DNA of 52,934 nt from Candidatus Pacearchaeota archaeon (GTDB lineage: Archaea > Nanobdellota > Nanobdellia > Pacearchaeales > GW2011-AR1), in NCBI GenBank assembly GCA_017609795.1, contig JAFCDH010000001.1, positions 1 through 52,934 on the forward strand. Reading direction: 5' to 3'. The notes under the pieces are model-generated. The model ran no database searches. It worked only from the letters and a program-made list of their open reading frames with translations, and had not been told where the DNA came from. Numbering within the stretch: the stretch's first letter is position 1; every line of letters starts with the position of its first letter. Positions 21,955 through 30,440 of the stretch are shown here, one piece after another. Both the position numbers and the translations under genes were made by a program.

Positions 21955-23304
21955 TTAAAATACCCCCACCACACAGTAACCAACTCCAAATTTATCTGTT
22001 TCACAAATTCCATCTCCACCCCAAAGGATTTCACAATCTTGTTCAAATCCTATACACTCACCTAAACATTGATATTCTGTTAAAACATCACCTGTACAAA
22101 AATCAAAAAGTTCTCCAGTTTCTCCAATACAACTTCCAGGAGTTTCTATATCAAAACCATCATCTGTATCTAAACAAGCCCAATCCGAACAATAACAACC
22201 ACCGTCGTTAATACAATGCATTCCCTCATCACACCATCCACCACAAAATAAATCAATTACTTCAGAAACATGACAAGGAGTTTCAGTATAAGGCATAGGA
22301 ACACACCATCCAACTGTTTCACTTGTATACATAGGAGAACAAACAGTATCAATATCATCAGTATAACCATAACAACTTGGAAATTCACTATCATGCCTAC
22401 ATTCACAAAAAGGTATACAATCTGTATCAAAACAATCTATTGCTTCATCTAAATCATTATCTATTTCATCAGTACAAAGTTCTTCTGTATTTTCTTCTAT
22501 AATTACTTCCCCATCACAAACAGCCCTACAAGCAATTATATCACCTTCAAATGCTTCCATACAAGGAACAAATTCTCCTCCCTCATCATAATCTTCACCA
22601 CCACTATGTGAAACACAATAATCAAAAACTTCATCATAACATTCATCATAACATGCTTCTAAGTCTACATCATCATCATCATCATCTATTATTTCTCCAA
22701 CGTCTCTACATTCTCCTTCTTCACAAGTCCAAGTTTCTCCATATCTTGTTTTACAATTAATATCTTCTGAAGTATAAGTTAATTCATCATAACAATATCT
22801 TTCTCTTAAAATATTTCCCATACAAATATCATCTAAATTTGCCCCACTTAAAATACTTCCAAAAGTAATATAATCTCTTCCATCATCTGTTTCAACACAA
22901 GGAGGAATTGGAACTTCAACAATATCTCCTGGGCAATCTACTCCCGGCTTACAATCTTCTAGACTTGATTCAAATATAGCAAACTCCCCTAAGAAACTTA
23001 TATCAAAATTTCCAATAGACATATTTCCATCTACATCACAAACAGCCATATTCATTAAAATAATTCCGACACCTAAAATAATTAATCCAATCTTTAAATA
23101 ATGTTTTTTATTTTTCCAAGCAAAAAAAGCCATTACTACAAATACTATAGCAAAAATAATACAATATGTATGGTCACAGAAATGTAATTTTACTAAAAAA
23201 CCATTTGCCCAATCGTGGACTTGAGGTAAGACAAAGAACAAAGCTAAAGCTAATAATAATATTGCAAAGTTTTTCCATTTCTTTATTTCTTGTTGTATTT
23301 TCAT
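21955..23304 (-). CDS. Multi-pass membrane protein with Cys-rich ectodomain
   Basis: 449 residues. Three or four N-terminal membrane segments (about 12-30, 48-64, 70-88) precede an acidic ectodomain with roughly 40 Cys, presumably disulfide-rich. The stretch ELCTDEIDNDLDEAIDCFDTDC matches a motif I know from DPANN secreted proteins. Not assignable to a function. Overlaps the following gene start by 4 nt. Confidence 0.6.
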   Translation of the reverse strand: MKIQQEIKKWKNFAILLLALALFFVLPQVHDWANGFLVKLHFCDHTYCIIFAIVFVVMAFFAWKNKKHYLKIGLIILGVGIILMNMAVCDVDGNMSIGNFDISFLGEFAIFESSLEDCKPGVDCPGDIVEVPIPPCVETDDGRDYITFGSILSGANLDDICMGNILRERYCYDELTYTSEDINCKTRYGETWTCEEGECRDVGEIIDDDDDDVDLEACYDECYDEVFDYCVSHSGGEDYDEGGEFVPCMEAFEGDIIACRAVCDGEVIIEENTEELCTDEIDNDLDEAIDCFDTDCIPFCECRHDSEFPSCYGYTDDIDTVCSPMYTSETVGWCVPMPYTETPCHVSEVIDLFCGGWCDEGMHCINDGGCYCSDWACLDTDDGFDIETPGSCIGETGELFDFCTGDVLTEYQCLGECIGFEQDCEILWGGDGICETDKFGVGYCVVGVF

Positions 23305-24869
23305 CTTTTCTTACCACCTGCGAGTAATAATAACAATAATATAACACCTCCAGCTATTATAAATATTTTGTATTTATCCCAAAACTCTTGTAAATCAAAT
23401 AAATCATCTTCTTTATCTTTTAAATCTTCAATTAATTTTTGTTGTTCTTCTATTGTTAATCTTAATTGTTCAACTAATGCTTTTTCTTGTTCTAAACTTA
23501 ATTCTAAATTTGCTATGATTTCTAATTGTTCTTCTGTTGTTAATTCTAATTGATTAATTAAGTCTGCATTTTCTGCAATAGTTAATCCCATTGCTGTAAT
23601 TAATTTAGCTAACTCTTCTTTTGTAAATTCTAATTGATTAATTAATTGTGCTTGTTCATCTATTGTATCATATAAAGCTAAAATTATTTCTGCATCATCT
23701 CCAATTAAATTTTCAAGAGCTTTAATTATTTCTGCCTGGTCTGCAAAACTTAATTCCATTTCAGCTATTAGTCTTGCTTGATTTTCATTTTCAACTTGTA
23801 ATAATTGTATTAATGCCGCTTTTGCTGCGAGATTTATCTTCATTTGATTAATTAAATCTGCTTGTTCTTGTATTGTTAAATCTAATTGTTCAATTATTAT
23901 GTATTGTTCTGCAACAGTTAATTGCATTTCTGTGATTAATGTAGCTTGTTCTTCAAGATTTAATTCTAATTGTTTTATAATCTCTGCTTTTTCTGCTGTT
24001 AATAACTCTAATTGTGTTATCATAGCTAATTGTCCTTCTAAAGTAGTAGTTAAATTTTTGATTATTTCTGCTTTTTGTCCTATGGTTAATTCTAATTGAT
24101 TAATTATATCCATTAATCTTGCTTGTTCTTCATCTGAAAGTGCTACAAAATTTACTATTTCTATAAATCTTTGGTCTCTACAAATATAATAGATTCCTTC
24201 ATCTGCTTTTATCTCATTTTCAATACAATCTAAAGAAGGATAATCTATATCAAGAAATGGTCTATATTTCCATAGAGAATCTTTTGACCTAATTATTACT
24301 TTTTCAGCACAATCTCTATCATCATTTTGAATTACAATACTAAATACATTTTCATCAGCCCTTATCTTTGTTTCAATATAGTTTGCTAATCCTTGAAATC
24401 TAATATAGTCATCATCATCTGAAACTGAAAAACGGAAGGAAGTTATCGAAGCCCCTGTACTTGGTTTATTGTTCCAATTTATAGTATTTTCATTCCAATC
24501 ATTGGTTGTTTCGTGCATAACAATATCAACAGTATTACCTATAGTTGAAACATATACATACAAATCTGCTTTTGTTAAATGATTTCCTTCCCTAACTGTC
24601 CTATACAATTCACTATTTTTATCTAATTCAAATTTCATATAAGTTCTATATTCATCATCACAATCAGAACCACTTGCATATCCAAATCTTAAATAATTTT
24701 CAAATCCATAATTAGTGCTTTTATCCTCATCAACCCGAGAATCTTCTATTGGAAAAATTGCATCAGTGGTTGGTTGATAAACAGCAAATAAATCTAATTT
24801 AGGTAAAACAAATATAGCTAAGACTAATAAAATTCCAATGATTATTAATGTGTTATTTTGTTTTGTCAT
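23301..24869 (-). CDS. Spike-like protein: DNRLRE head, 14-residue-repeat stalk, C-terminal anchor
   Basis: 522 residues. Signal or anchor at 8-28. A head of about 200 residues resembles DNRLRE/CBM96-type domains (YLRFGYASG...TYMKFELD...ADLYVYV...WNENTINWNNKP). Sixteen consecutive units of exactly 14 residues run from about 264 to 487, typified by EEQATLITEMQLTV and QEQADLINQMKINL. A membrane segment (about 500-517) and GGKKR finish it. The repeats predict a continuous coiled-coil stalk. This head-stalk-anchor plan is that of an enveloped-virus spike or a long surface adhesin. Confidence 0.7.
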   Translation of the reverse strand: MTKQNNTLIIIGILLVLAIFVLPKLDLFAVYQPTTDAIFPIEDSRVDEDKSTNYGFENYLRFGYASGSDCDDEYRTYMKFELDKNSELYRTVREGNHLTKADLYVYVSTIGNTVDIVMHETTNDWNENTINWNNKPSTGASITSFRFSVSDDDDYIRFQGLANYIETKIRADENVFSIVIQNDDRDCAEKVIIRSKDSLWKYRPFLDIDYPSLDCIENEIKADEGIYYICRDQRFIEIVNFVALSDEEQARLMDIINQLELTIGQKAEIIKNLTTTLEGQLAMITQLELLTAEKAEIIKQLELNLEEQATLITEMQLTVAEQYIIIEQLDLTIQEQADLINQMKINLAAKAALIQLLQVENENQARLIAEMELSFADQAEIIKALENLIGDDAEIILALYDTIDEQAQLINQLEFTKEELAKLITAMGLTIAENADLINQLELTTEEQLEIIANLELSLEQEKALVEQLRLTIEEQQKLIEDLKDKEDDLFDLQEFWDKYKIFIIAGGVILLLLLLAGGKKR

Positions 24870-24881
24870 TTTAAATTTATA

Positions 24882-26192
24882 TTATATTAAACATGAAATA
24901 TCAAATGTTTCTTTTCTTACTTCGTAATTTGGATTTGAAGATGAAGATTCTGAACCAATTAAATCAACATAATATTCCTCTGTAAATTGTACTGGATTCT
25001 CAAAATTGATAACTCCTTCGTAATTAGAAAATGTACAACTACTATCATCTAAAGATAAAATAGTAAAAGTATTTGTAACTCCTAAATTATTTCTAAGTCT
25101 ATATTTAAATGTTATTTTGCCCCTGGTTGTTTGTTGTCTTACTTCTATATTATAACTTAAGGCATTACAAGAACTTCTAAATCCATCAGCCCCAGGGACA
25201 TTAAAAGGAGTAGACCTTATGACAACATCCTTTCCACCAGTAGAAAAAGAGGAAGAAGATATAAAATCATTATTTATTACATTAACATTTGTAGGAATTA
25301 TTGGAAAACTAAAATCAGTATCATAAGTATAACATAAACCAAAAGAATCTCCATTCATACTTACATCTCCTTCTAAAGTATATCCTGTTGGGCATGATTC
25401 CGCAGGAGTATATCCGCTACCACTTATAGAAATTCTATCCCTAGTAATAGGATTAAAACATTGCCTTAATTTTTGATTATAACTACGAACCTTACCAATA
25501 TAAGTATAACCTGCCTTCCCTAAACAAGTATAATCTGGAATATAATTATATTCACTAACTGTAAGATAATCTCCAGTTTGAGAATTATAGCAAATCCCCC
25601 AAGGATAAACAGCAACTCCAGTATATCCTTGTATGTTCCTATCAAAAGTATACCAAGGCATTCCATTACAAGTTAAATCATCTTTAGAAACAACCATATA
25701 ATCAATTGTATTTGGTCCTTCTGGCACTTCAGCCACAAAACTTATAATTCCTGAATAAGCCCTGTCTGGATAAATTGTTTCCTGAGTATAAGAATTTTCT
25801 CCTGAAAGTTCTATCCAAAAATTAACTGGCGAAATAGATTCAAATTGTTCTGTAAGCATTGGTTCTGAAGTCCATAATGTTTTTGATTCATCTATTGCTA
25901 ATGATTGAGGTGTAACTCCAACTAAAGAATCTTCAAATGCTTGAGGATAAGCATTTACAACTTGTATATTTTCTATTGGAACATCTTGATTTATTGCAGA
26001 AATATCAAAATAAATTTCATAAACATCTGACCTTCCATCAACTATTGTAAATCCACCTATTGAAAATATTTCATTTCCATCTTTATCTAAATAATGAACC
26101 TTTAATCCAACCCCTTCTGGCTCTTGATTTATAATAAACAAAGCTCCAACTAATAAGATTCCTAAAATAAAAAGGATTGTTTGGTCTTTCAT
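24882..26192 (-). CDS. Anchored ectodomain protein, DKDGN family member 1
   Basis: 436 residues. N-terminal anchor (4-21), then LKVHYLDKDGNEIFSI, a beta-sandwich-like region ending WIELSGENSYT, and a Cys-containing C-terminal half (PDYTCLGKAGYTYIG; ESCPTGYTLEG). The first 150 residues share order and motifs with the protein at 28131-28832 (DKDGN, a W-x-S-x-x-M block, G-x-NSY). Likely paired surface or virion components. Confidence 0.6.
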   Translation of the reverse strand: MKDQTILFILGILLVGALFIINQEPEGVGLKVHYLDKDGNEIFSIGGFTIVDGRSDVYEIYFDISAINQDVPIENIQVVNAYPQAFEDSLVGVTPQSLAIDESKTLWTSEPMLTEQFESISPVNFWIELSGENSYTQETIYPDRAYSGIISFVAEVPEGPNTIDYMVVSKDDLTCNGMPWYTFDRNIQGYTGVAVYPWGICYNSQTGDYLTVSEYNYIPDYTCLGKAGYTYIGKVRSYNQKLRQCFNPITRDRISISGSGYTPAESCPTGYTLEGDVSMNGDSFGLCYTYDTDFSFPIIPTNVNVINNDFISSSSFSTGGKDVVIRSTPFNVPGADGFRSSCNALSYNIEVRQQTTRGKITFKYRLRNNLGVTNTFTILSLDDSSCTFSNYEGVINFENPVQFTEEYYVDLIGSESSSSNPNYEVRKETFDISCLI

Positions 26193-26683
26193 ATTATTAA
26201 AAGATTGTATTTATTTAACATATATATCATAAAAATTGAAAAAGCAACACCAATTATAACAATATTTATTAGTCCTCTTTTTCCTACATTTTCAAAACCA
26301 AGTATTTTATTTTTCTGAGCTAATTTATCTGCAAAATATAAAGAAGGAATACCAATAATTCCTATAGTAATTGGAGCAATCCTAAACCAAGAACTTACAA
26401 TTGGGAAAAAAGCAGAAGGAACAAATAAAGATGAAAAAGAAGCTAATACCATTACAATTCCTGCAAAAAAAGCAATTAACCCTATTTTTAAATAATTTTT
26501 ATTATCTCCATTACTTATAATTCTTAAATCAGACAAAAAAACAACTATTGATAGTGCTGCCAAGCTTTCGACTAAATGATTCCCAAGGATTAAATCTCCA
26601 TCAACAGGGATATTAAAAATCCTTACAGCTAAGTTCACTCCTATTAAAAGAGATACCGACATCCAAGTTCTATAGTAACCCAT
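26189..26683 (-). CDS. Multi-pass membrane protein
   Basis: 164 residues with about five hydrophobic segments (roughly 7-23, 34-50, 64-84, 97-116, 137-157). Overlaps the preceding anchored protein by 4 nt. No family recognised. Confidence 0.55.
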   Translation of the reverse strand: MGYYRTWMSVSLLIGVNLAVRIFNIPVDGDLILGNHLVESLAALSIVVFLSDLRIISNGDNKNYLKIGLIAFFAGIVMVLASFSSLFVPSAFFPIVSSWFRIAPITIGIIGIPSLYFADKLAQKNKILGFENVGKRGLINIVIIGVAFSIFMIYMLNKYNLLII

Positions 26684-26684
26684 C

Positions 26685-26972
26685 TTAAAATATTCTCCTA
26701 TTTTTAAAATTTAACATTCTATATATTTTTGTCAAGACATAAGTAATAATAATTCCTAAAGGAAGGAGGATTAATCCAAAACCAAGATAAGATAAATAAT
26801 CTCTTAACCAACCAGTAAAAGGAATTAAATTAAATACAAAATCATAAATTTGTTCATTATAATTAACAATAATAAATCCCCAGATAAAACTTCCAGTAAG
26901 CCATTCAAAAATTCCTTCTGTTGTATTATAGTGTGCAAAAAGATAATCCATTTTTTCTTTAAATAATCCCAT
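26685..26972 (-). CDS. Two-to-three-pass membrane protein
   Basis: 95 residues, hydrophobic segments around 25-37 and 62-84, aromatic-rich, basic C-terminus (KNRRIF). Ribosome site AGGAG lies about 10 nt upstream inside the previous gene. Unknown. Confidence 0.55.
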   Translation of the reverse strand: MGLFKEKMDYLFAHYNTTEGIFEWLTGSFIWGFIIVNYNEQIYDFVFNLIPFTGWLRDYLSYLGFGLILLPLGIIITYVLTKIYRMLNFKNRRIF

Positions 26973-27183
26973 TCTTTTTCCTCCAATAAAAATACCAAAT
27001 TAATAATATTATAATTGCTATCAATGAAAAATTCGCAATTGAAATTCCTATATAACTTAAAATCCCTCTTGTTGAATCTGGTTTAATAAAATTTAATATT
27101 GCTATAAGTACAACTAACCCCATAAAACCAGTTCTAACTTTGTTCTTGTTCCACTCATTTTTTATTTCATTTATTATTTTCAT
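26959..27183 (-). CDS. Small two-pass membrane protein
   Basis: 74 residues; a cytoplasmic basic N-terminus (KNEWNKNKVRTG), then two membrane segments (about 18-32 and 46-66). Overlaps both neighbours. Confidence 0.55.
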   Translation of the reverse strand: MKIINEIKNEWNKNKVRTGFMGLVVLIAILNFIKPDSTRGILSYIGISIANFSLIAIIILLIWYFYWRKKNGII

Positions 27184-27653
27184 AGTTTTTCTTTTAAAAA
27201 TTTAGTTAAAAAGTATACAATAATTATTCCAACAAAAGAACTTAATAAAAGAGCCGACCCTGTTACTTGTGAATATCCAAAGAATTCAGAAAGGCTACTT
27301 ATAATTGGCTGGTTGTTTAAATGCAAAAGTGATTTAGGAATTTTGTTTCCTTGAAGCCAAAAATAAAGAACATCAGCTAATCCAGTCATCCATAAAATAT
27401 AACTTCCTAATCCTATTGAAACTGCTTCTGATTTATCTTTATAAAGTAGATAATAAACTAAAGAAACAACTGCTATAATTAAAAGAACGATATTTCTAAA
27501 CAAAAACCACCACCCTTCTGGAAAATCTCCGCTTGTATATTGTTCATAACTCCCAAAGATTTGACTTTTTAATGCAAAAATATCAATTAATGAAATTGCT
27601 AATACAACTAAGAAAGAGATTAATATAATTTTTGTTAGTTTTTGCATTTTCAT
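27180..27653 (-). CDS. Four-pass membrane protein
   Basis: 157 residues with hydrophobic segments near 8-26, 49-66, 78-96 and 131-152. Overlaps the next gene by 4 nt. Not recognised. Confidence 0.55.
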   Translation of the reverse strand: MKMQKLTKIILISFLVVLAISLIDIFALKSQIFGSYEQYTSGDFPEGWWFLFRNIVLLIIAVVSLVYYLLYKDKSEAVSIGLGSYILWMTGLADVLYFWLQGNKIPKSLLHLNNQPIISSLSEFFGYSQVTGSALLLSSFVGIIIVYFLTKFLKEKL

Positions 27654-27672
27654 TTTTCATTTTATTAAGGAA

Positions 27673-27924
27673 TTATAATCCCACATATTTTAATCCTAAA
27701 AAGATTAATACTGTTATTATGATATGTTTTAATGTAAAAGCTTCTCCTCTTCCTGCAATAAACTTAGCTACCCATCCTGCCAACAGAAAAACTAAAATCA
27801 TATGAACATTTACTACTTCAACATCTATATAGCTTGCTATCTTTTCTGCTATCCAATTAATTCCTGGACTAATCTTTTCTGTAATGCCCCTAGCTAAGCT
27901 TAGGGCTTCTTGGAGCAATTCCAT
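27673..27924 (-). CDS. Two-pass membrane protein with amphipathic N-terminus
   Basis: 83 residues: an amphipathic N-terminal helix (about 1-30), membrane segments at about 38-56 and 66-81. Size and layout are compatible with a membrane-embedded structural protein; this is inference only. Confidence 0.5.
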   Translation of the reverse strand: MELLQEALSLARGITEKISPGINWIAEKIASYIDVEVVNVHMILVFLLAGWVAKFIAGRGEAFTLKHIIITVLIFLGLKYVGL

Positions 27925-27933
27925 ATTGATTTA

Positions 27934-28122
27934 TTATAATACTTTCCAGAGTAAGTAAACTACAAACACATTAGCTATTCCAACAAGAGTCTTCAATTGA
28001 AATCCCATCAATTCATAGTCTAAATCAACTCCTAAAACTGATGATAAAATTCCCAATAAAAGCCCTGCTGTTACTAAAGCTGTAATCAAACTTATCCATC
28101 TAGCTATTTTCCAACTAAACAT
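27934..28122 (-). CDS. Small two-pass membrane protein
   Basis: 62 residues, two hydrophobic helices (about 8-28 and 44-60) with a short acidic loop (GVDLDYEL). Similar in plan to the proteins at 29971, 30222 and 33722. Candidate structural subunit. Confidence 0.5.
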   Translation of the reverse strand: MFSWKIARWISLITALVTAGLLLGILSSVLGVDLDYELMGFQLKTLVGIANVFVVYLLWKVL

Positions 28123-28130
28123 TTTTCCTC

Positions 28131-28832
28131 CTATTGTGGTACGGCTGTCTCTATTAAAACACTGAATGCCCCTGTTGGGTCTGCACTAAACTTCAAAGAT
28201 ATACTGTCTGAACTGTCTGCTCCTGAACCATCATAAGAATTTGTCCCATGAATATTAACTGAAAAAGTCTGTGTTGTTCCTATCCATCCAAGAGTTTCAA
28301 AATTCATAACACTTGACATCCAAGAAACTGTTGCTCCACCTAGTAGTTCCTTCTTGTTAGCTGTTCCTGTTGGTAATGCATCTGAAAATCCTACTGGGCT
28401 TGCTGTACTTATATAAACATCATTAAAATCAAATGATGCTCCATTAGTTACTTTGACTCCTACATCCATAGCTACTACATTTGCTAAAACACAAGAGTTT
28501 TCCCAACAAAGAATATTTGGATTTCCTGCATACCCTTCACAATCAGATGTTTCTGTACAAGTTGGTGCTGGAGGATGTTCCACAATAGCACCTATGACTC
28601 CTGTTGCTGATGCAATTTTAAACCAATCTGGGATTGTTACTGGATTTCCGTCTTTGTCATAGAAATTTACTTCCATTCCCTGTCCTTCTTCGTTTTTACT
28701 TATATCCACTGGTTCTGCATGTTCTTTCAAGGTTTTTGTACCTGTTCCATATCCGTAGTAAACAAATAATAGCATTAAAACTGCTATTATTCCCAATACT
28801 ATCAATATGTTTGTTTTTGCTTTTTTATACAT
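28131..28832 (-). CDS. Anchored ectodomain protein, DKDGN family member 2
   Basis: 233 residues: N-terminal anchor (9-27), MEVNFYDKDGNPVTIP, a Cys loop (CTETSDCEGYAG...CWENSC), then a beta-rich domain with ATVSWMSSVMNFE and IHGTNSYDG. A shorter paralogue of the 436-residue protein at 24882. Higher-GC, Thr/Gly/Ser-rich sequence suggests strong expression. The start lacks a Shine-Dalgarno but has the shared TTAATTAAATAAATGAAA leader; good candidate for an abundant surface protein. Confidence 0.6.
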   Translation of the reverse strand: MYKKAKTNILIVLGIIAVLMLLFVYYGYGTGTKTLKEHAEPVDISKNEEGQGMEVNFYDKDGNPVTIPDWFKIASATGVIGAIVEHPPAPTCTETSDCEGYAGNPNILCWENSCVLANVVAMDVGVKVTNGASFDFNDVYISTASPVGFSDALPTGTANKKELLGGATVSWMSSVMNFETLGWIGTTQTFSVNIHGTNSYDGSGADSSDSISLKFSADPTGAFSVLIETAVPQ

Positions 28833-28840
28833 TTTTTTGT

Positions 28841-28858
28841 TTTCATTTATTTAATTAA
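28841..28858 (-). promoter_or_regulatory. Conserved leader motif TTAATTAAATAAATGAAA
   Basis: Lies about 9-26 nt before the start at 28832. The same 20-base stretch precedes the Alba-like gene at 40310, and shorter versions precede 33691, 32793 and 30189. No Shine-Dalgarno is present; probable translation or transcription signal of the late or abundant genes. Confidence 0.45.
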
Positions 28859-29166
28859 GGTGAAATTGATGAAAAGATTTGAGGTATTAAATCTGGTAAA
28901 TAATAAAATAATCCAATTATTGCACCAGCTTCTATAATAATAAATATAATGTCTTTAGTATTCAAACTTCCAATTCTTTTACCTAAAGTATAAAGACTAA
29001 TTATTGCAACAACAACTAATACTAAAAGAAAAGTCCATCCTAATTTTAATGGAGTTGAATCTACAAATTCTGAATATATATAACTTCCTGCTTGCAGGGC
29101 TACAAAAATTATTAAAAGGGTGATGAATAATTTGTTAACGTCTAGTCCCCCTGCTTTTAATGCCAT
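28855..29166 (-). CDS. Three-pass membrane protein
   Basis: 103 residues, hydrophobic segments near 14-30, 43-60 and 73-90, short hydrophilic ends. Overlaps the homing nuclease gene by 10 nt. Unknown. Confidence 0.55.
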   Translation of the reverse strand: MALKAGGLDVNKLFITLLIIFVALQAGSYIYSEFVDSTPLKLGWTFLLVLVVVAIISLYTLGKRIGSLNTKDIIFIIIEAGAIIGLFYYLPDLIPQIFSSISP

Positions 29167-29966
29167 TTTATAAACTCCTTAATTTTATTTACTACTTGAG
29201 GTGTATTTTTTAATTCGTGTTCCCAAATAACTAAAGTTTTATATCCATATTTAGAATAAGTTGCTAATCTTTCTTTGTCTTTCTTTTGGGTATTTCTATG
29301 CCAATAATCTCCAAACAATTCTATTATATATTTTGGGTTTTTTGATAGGAAGTCTGGATTGAAGCTCATTGTTTTCCCCCTAAACCAAATGTTTCCACTA
29401 CCAACATAATTGAAAGGAAGATTATTTTTTTGTATTAAATCAATCATATTTTTTTCTGGCTTGTTTGGTCTTATTTTTGCTCCTCTTTTTTGAGCTTTTA
29501 ATTGTCTTTCTCTATATTCATTATCTTGCCAAAGTTTTTTTTGAGCTAATCTATTTTTTTCGTTGCTTTCTTCTAATCTTTTTATTCCTTTGGTTGGAGA
29601 AATATTCTCTTTATTAAAATATTTAGCACCCTTCATTTTAATATTATGTTTTTTGAAAATATCATAAATAACAGAAAAATCACAACCAAACCTCTTAGCT
29701 ATCTTTGTCCCAGAAATGTCTTTATTTAAATACATCTTAACAATTTCTTTTTCAGGCAAATTAAGTTTGTTTGTTGGGGATTTGTTTTTCATATAAAATT
29801 TTTGTGGTATAATCTTTATATTATTCTCTTTAAGAATTCTTTTTATTACTGATTCATCACAATTCATTGATTTAGAAATATTTTTCATAGTAAAGTTCTT
29901 ACTATATAAACTTATAATTTCATCCTTTCTTTTATCTATATCCTTTCTCCTATTCCAAGATTTCAT
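29157..29966 (-). CDS. Homing-type endonuclease with Vsr-like domain
   Basis: 269 residues. Two helix-turn-helix repeats (about 13-50 and 72-108, each with KNISKSMNCDESVIKRIL-type sequence) precede a Vsr/EDxHD-like catalytic domain (about 165-265) with LPFNYVGSG, FNPDFL, IIELFGDYWH and YKTLVIWEHEL. The catalytic part is homologous to 2323-3045, the DNA-binding part is different, and the NPDF acid is intact here. Sits among membrane-protein genes on the same strand. Confidence 0.75.
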   Translation of the reverse strand: MKSWNRRKDIDKRKDEIISLYSKNFTMKNISKSMNCDESVIKRILKENNIKIIPQKFYMKNKSPTNKLNLPEKEIVKMYLNKDISGTKIAKRFGCDFSVIYDIFKKHNIKMKGAKYFNKENISPTKGIKRLEESNEKNRLAQKKLWQDNEYRERQLKAQKRGAKIRPNKPEKNMIDLIQKNNLPFNYVGSGNIWFRGKTMSFNPDFLSKNPKYIIELFGDYWHRNTQKKDKERLATYSKYGYKTLVIWEHELKNTPQVVNKIKEFIKWH

Positions 29967-29970
29967 TTTA

Positions 29971-30189
29971 TTAGTATTTATCTACAGCATATCCTATAGC
30001 AATTCCAATCCCAATTATAATTAGGGGGATACTCCAATCTCCAGCAAAAGTTGTCCAAGCATCAGGTATAACTTGAATTATCCAGTTATAAACCTTATCT
30101 CCCCAAACAACAAATGCTCCCATGATTCCACCTAAAACTGTTCCATTTTTTGCTGTATCTTTTATGCTACTTTTCCAAAAACTTCCCAT
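29971..30189 (-). CDS. Small two-pass membrane protein
   Basis: 72 residues; segments near 18-36 and 53-69, separated by an aromatic amphipathic stretch. The upstream spacer carries an AT-rich leader (30201-30219) of the shared type. Possible structural subunit. Confidence 0.5.
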   Translation of the reverse strand: MGSFWKSSIKDTAKNGTVLGGIMGAFVVWGDKVYNWIIQVIPDAWTTFAGDWSIPLIIIGIGIAIGYAVDKY

Positions 30190-30221
30190 TTTATTTTTTA
30201 TATTTTATTTATTTAATGATT

Positions 30222-30440
30222 TTATTTTTTACCCCACCTTCTAAATATAAATATAACTAATAATACCACCCAAGCCCAACCAGGGATTTTAGCTATCACA
30301 CTTGTTATTTTTAATATTGATGAGATTCCTCCACCACCTAAAAAAATTATTAAAACTACTCCTAAAAATAAAGCTAAAACTAATCCTGCACTTACATTAA
30401 ATCCTGCTTTTGGTTGTGCTTGTGCTTTTTTATTTATCAT
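30222..30440 (-). CDS. Two-pass hydrophobic protein, candidate membrane shell subunit
   Basis: 72 residues: short polar N-terminus (NKKAQAQPKAG), helix 1 (about 16-36, with a GGGG turn), helix 2 (about 52-68), basic end (RRWGKK). Major coat proteins of spindle-shaped archaeal viruses are similarly short with two hydrophobic helices. Similarity of plan only, not sequence. Overlaps the gene upstream. Confidence 0.5.
   Translation of the reverse strand: MINKKAQAQPKAGFNVSAGLVLALFLGVVLIIFLGGGGISSILKITSVIAKIPGWAWVVLLVIFIFRRWGKK

Noticed and set aside
23400..24110. Regular 42-bp DNA periodicity that looks like a repeat array
   Set aside because: It is explained by coding for 14-residue coiled-coil units on the minus strand.
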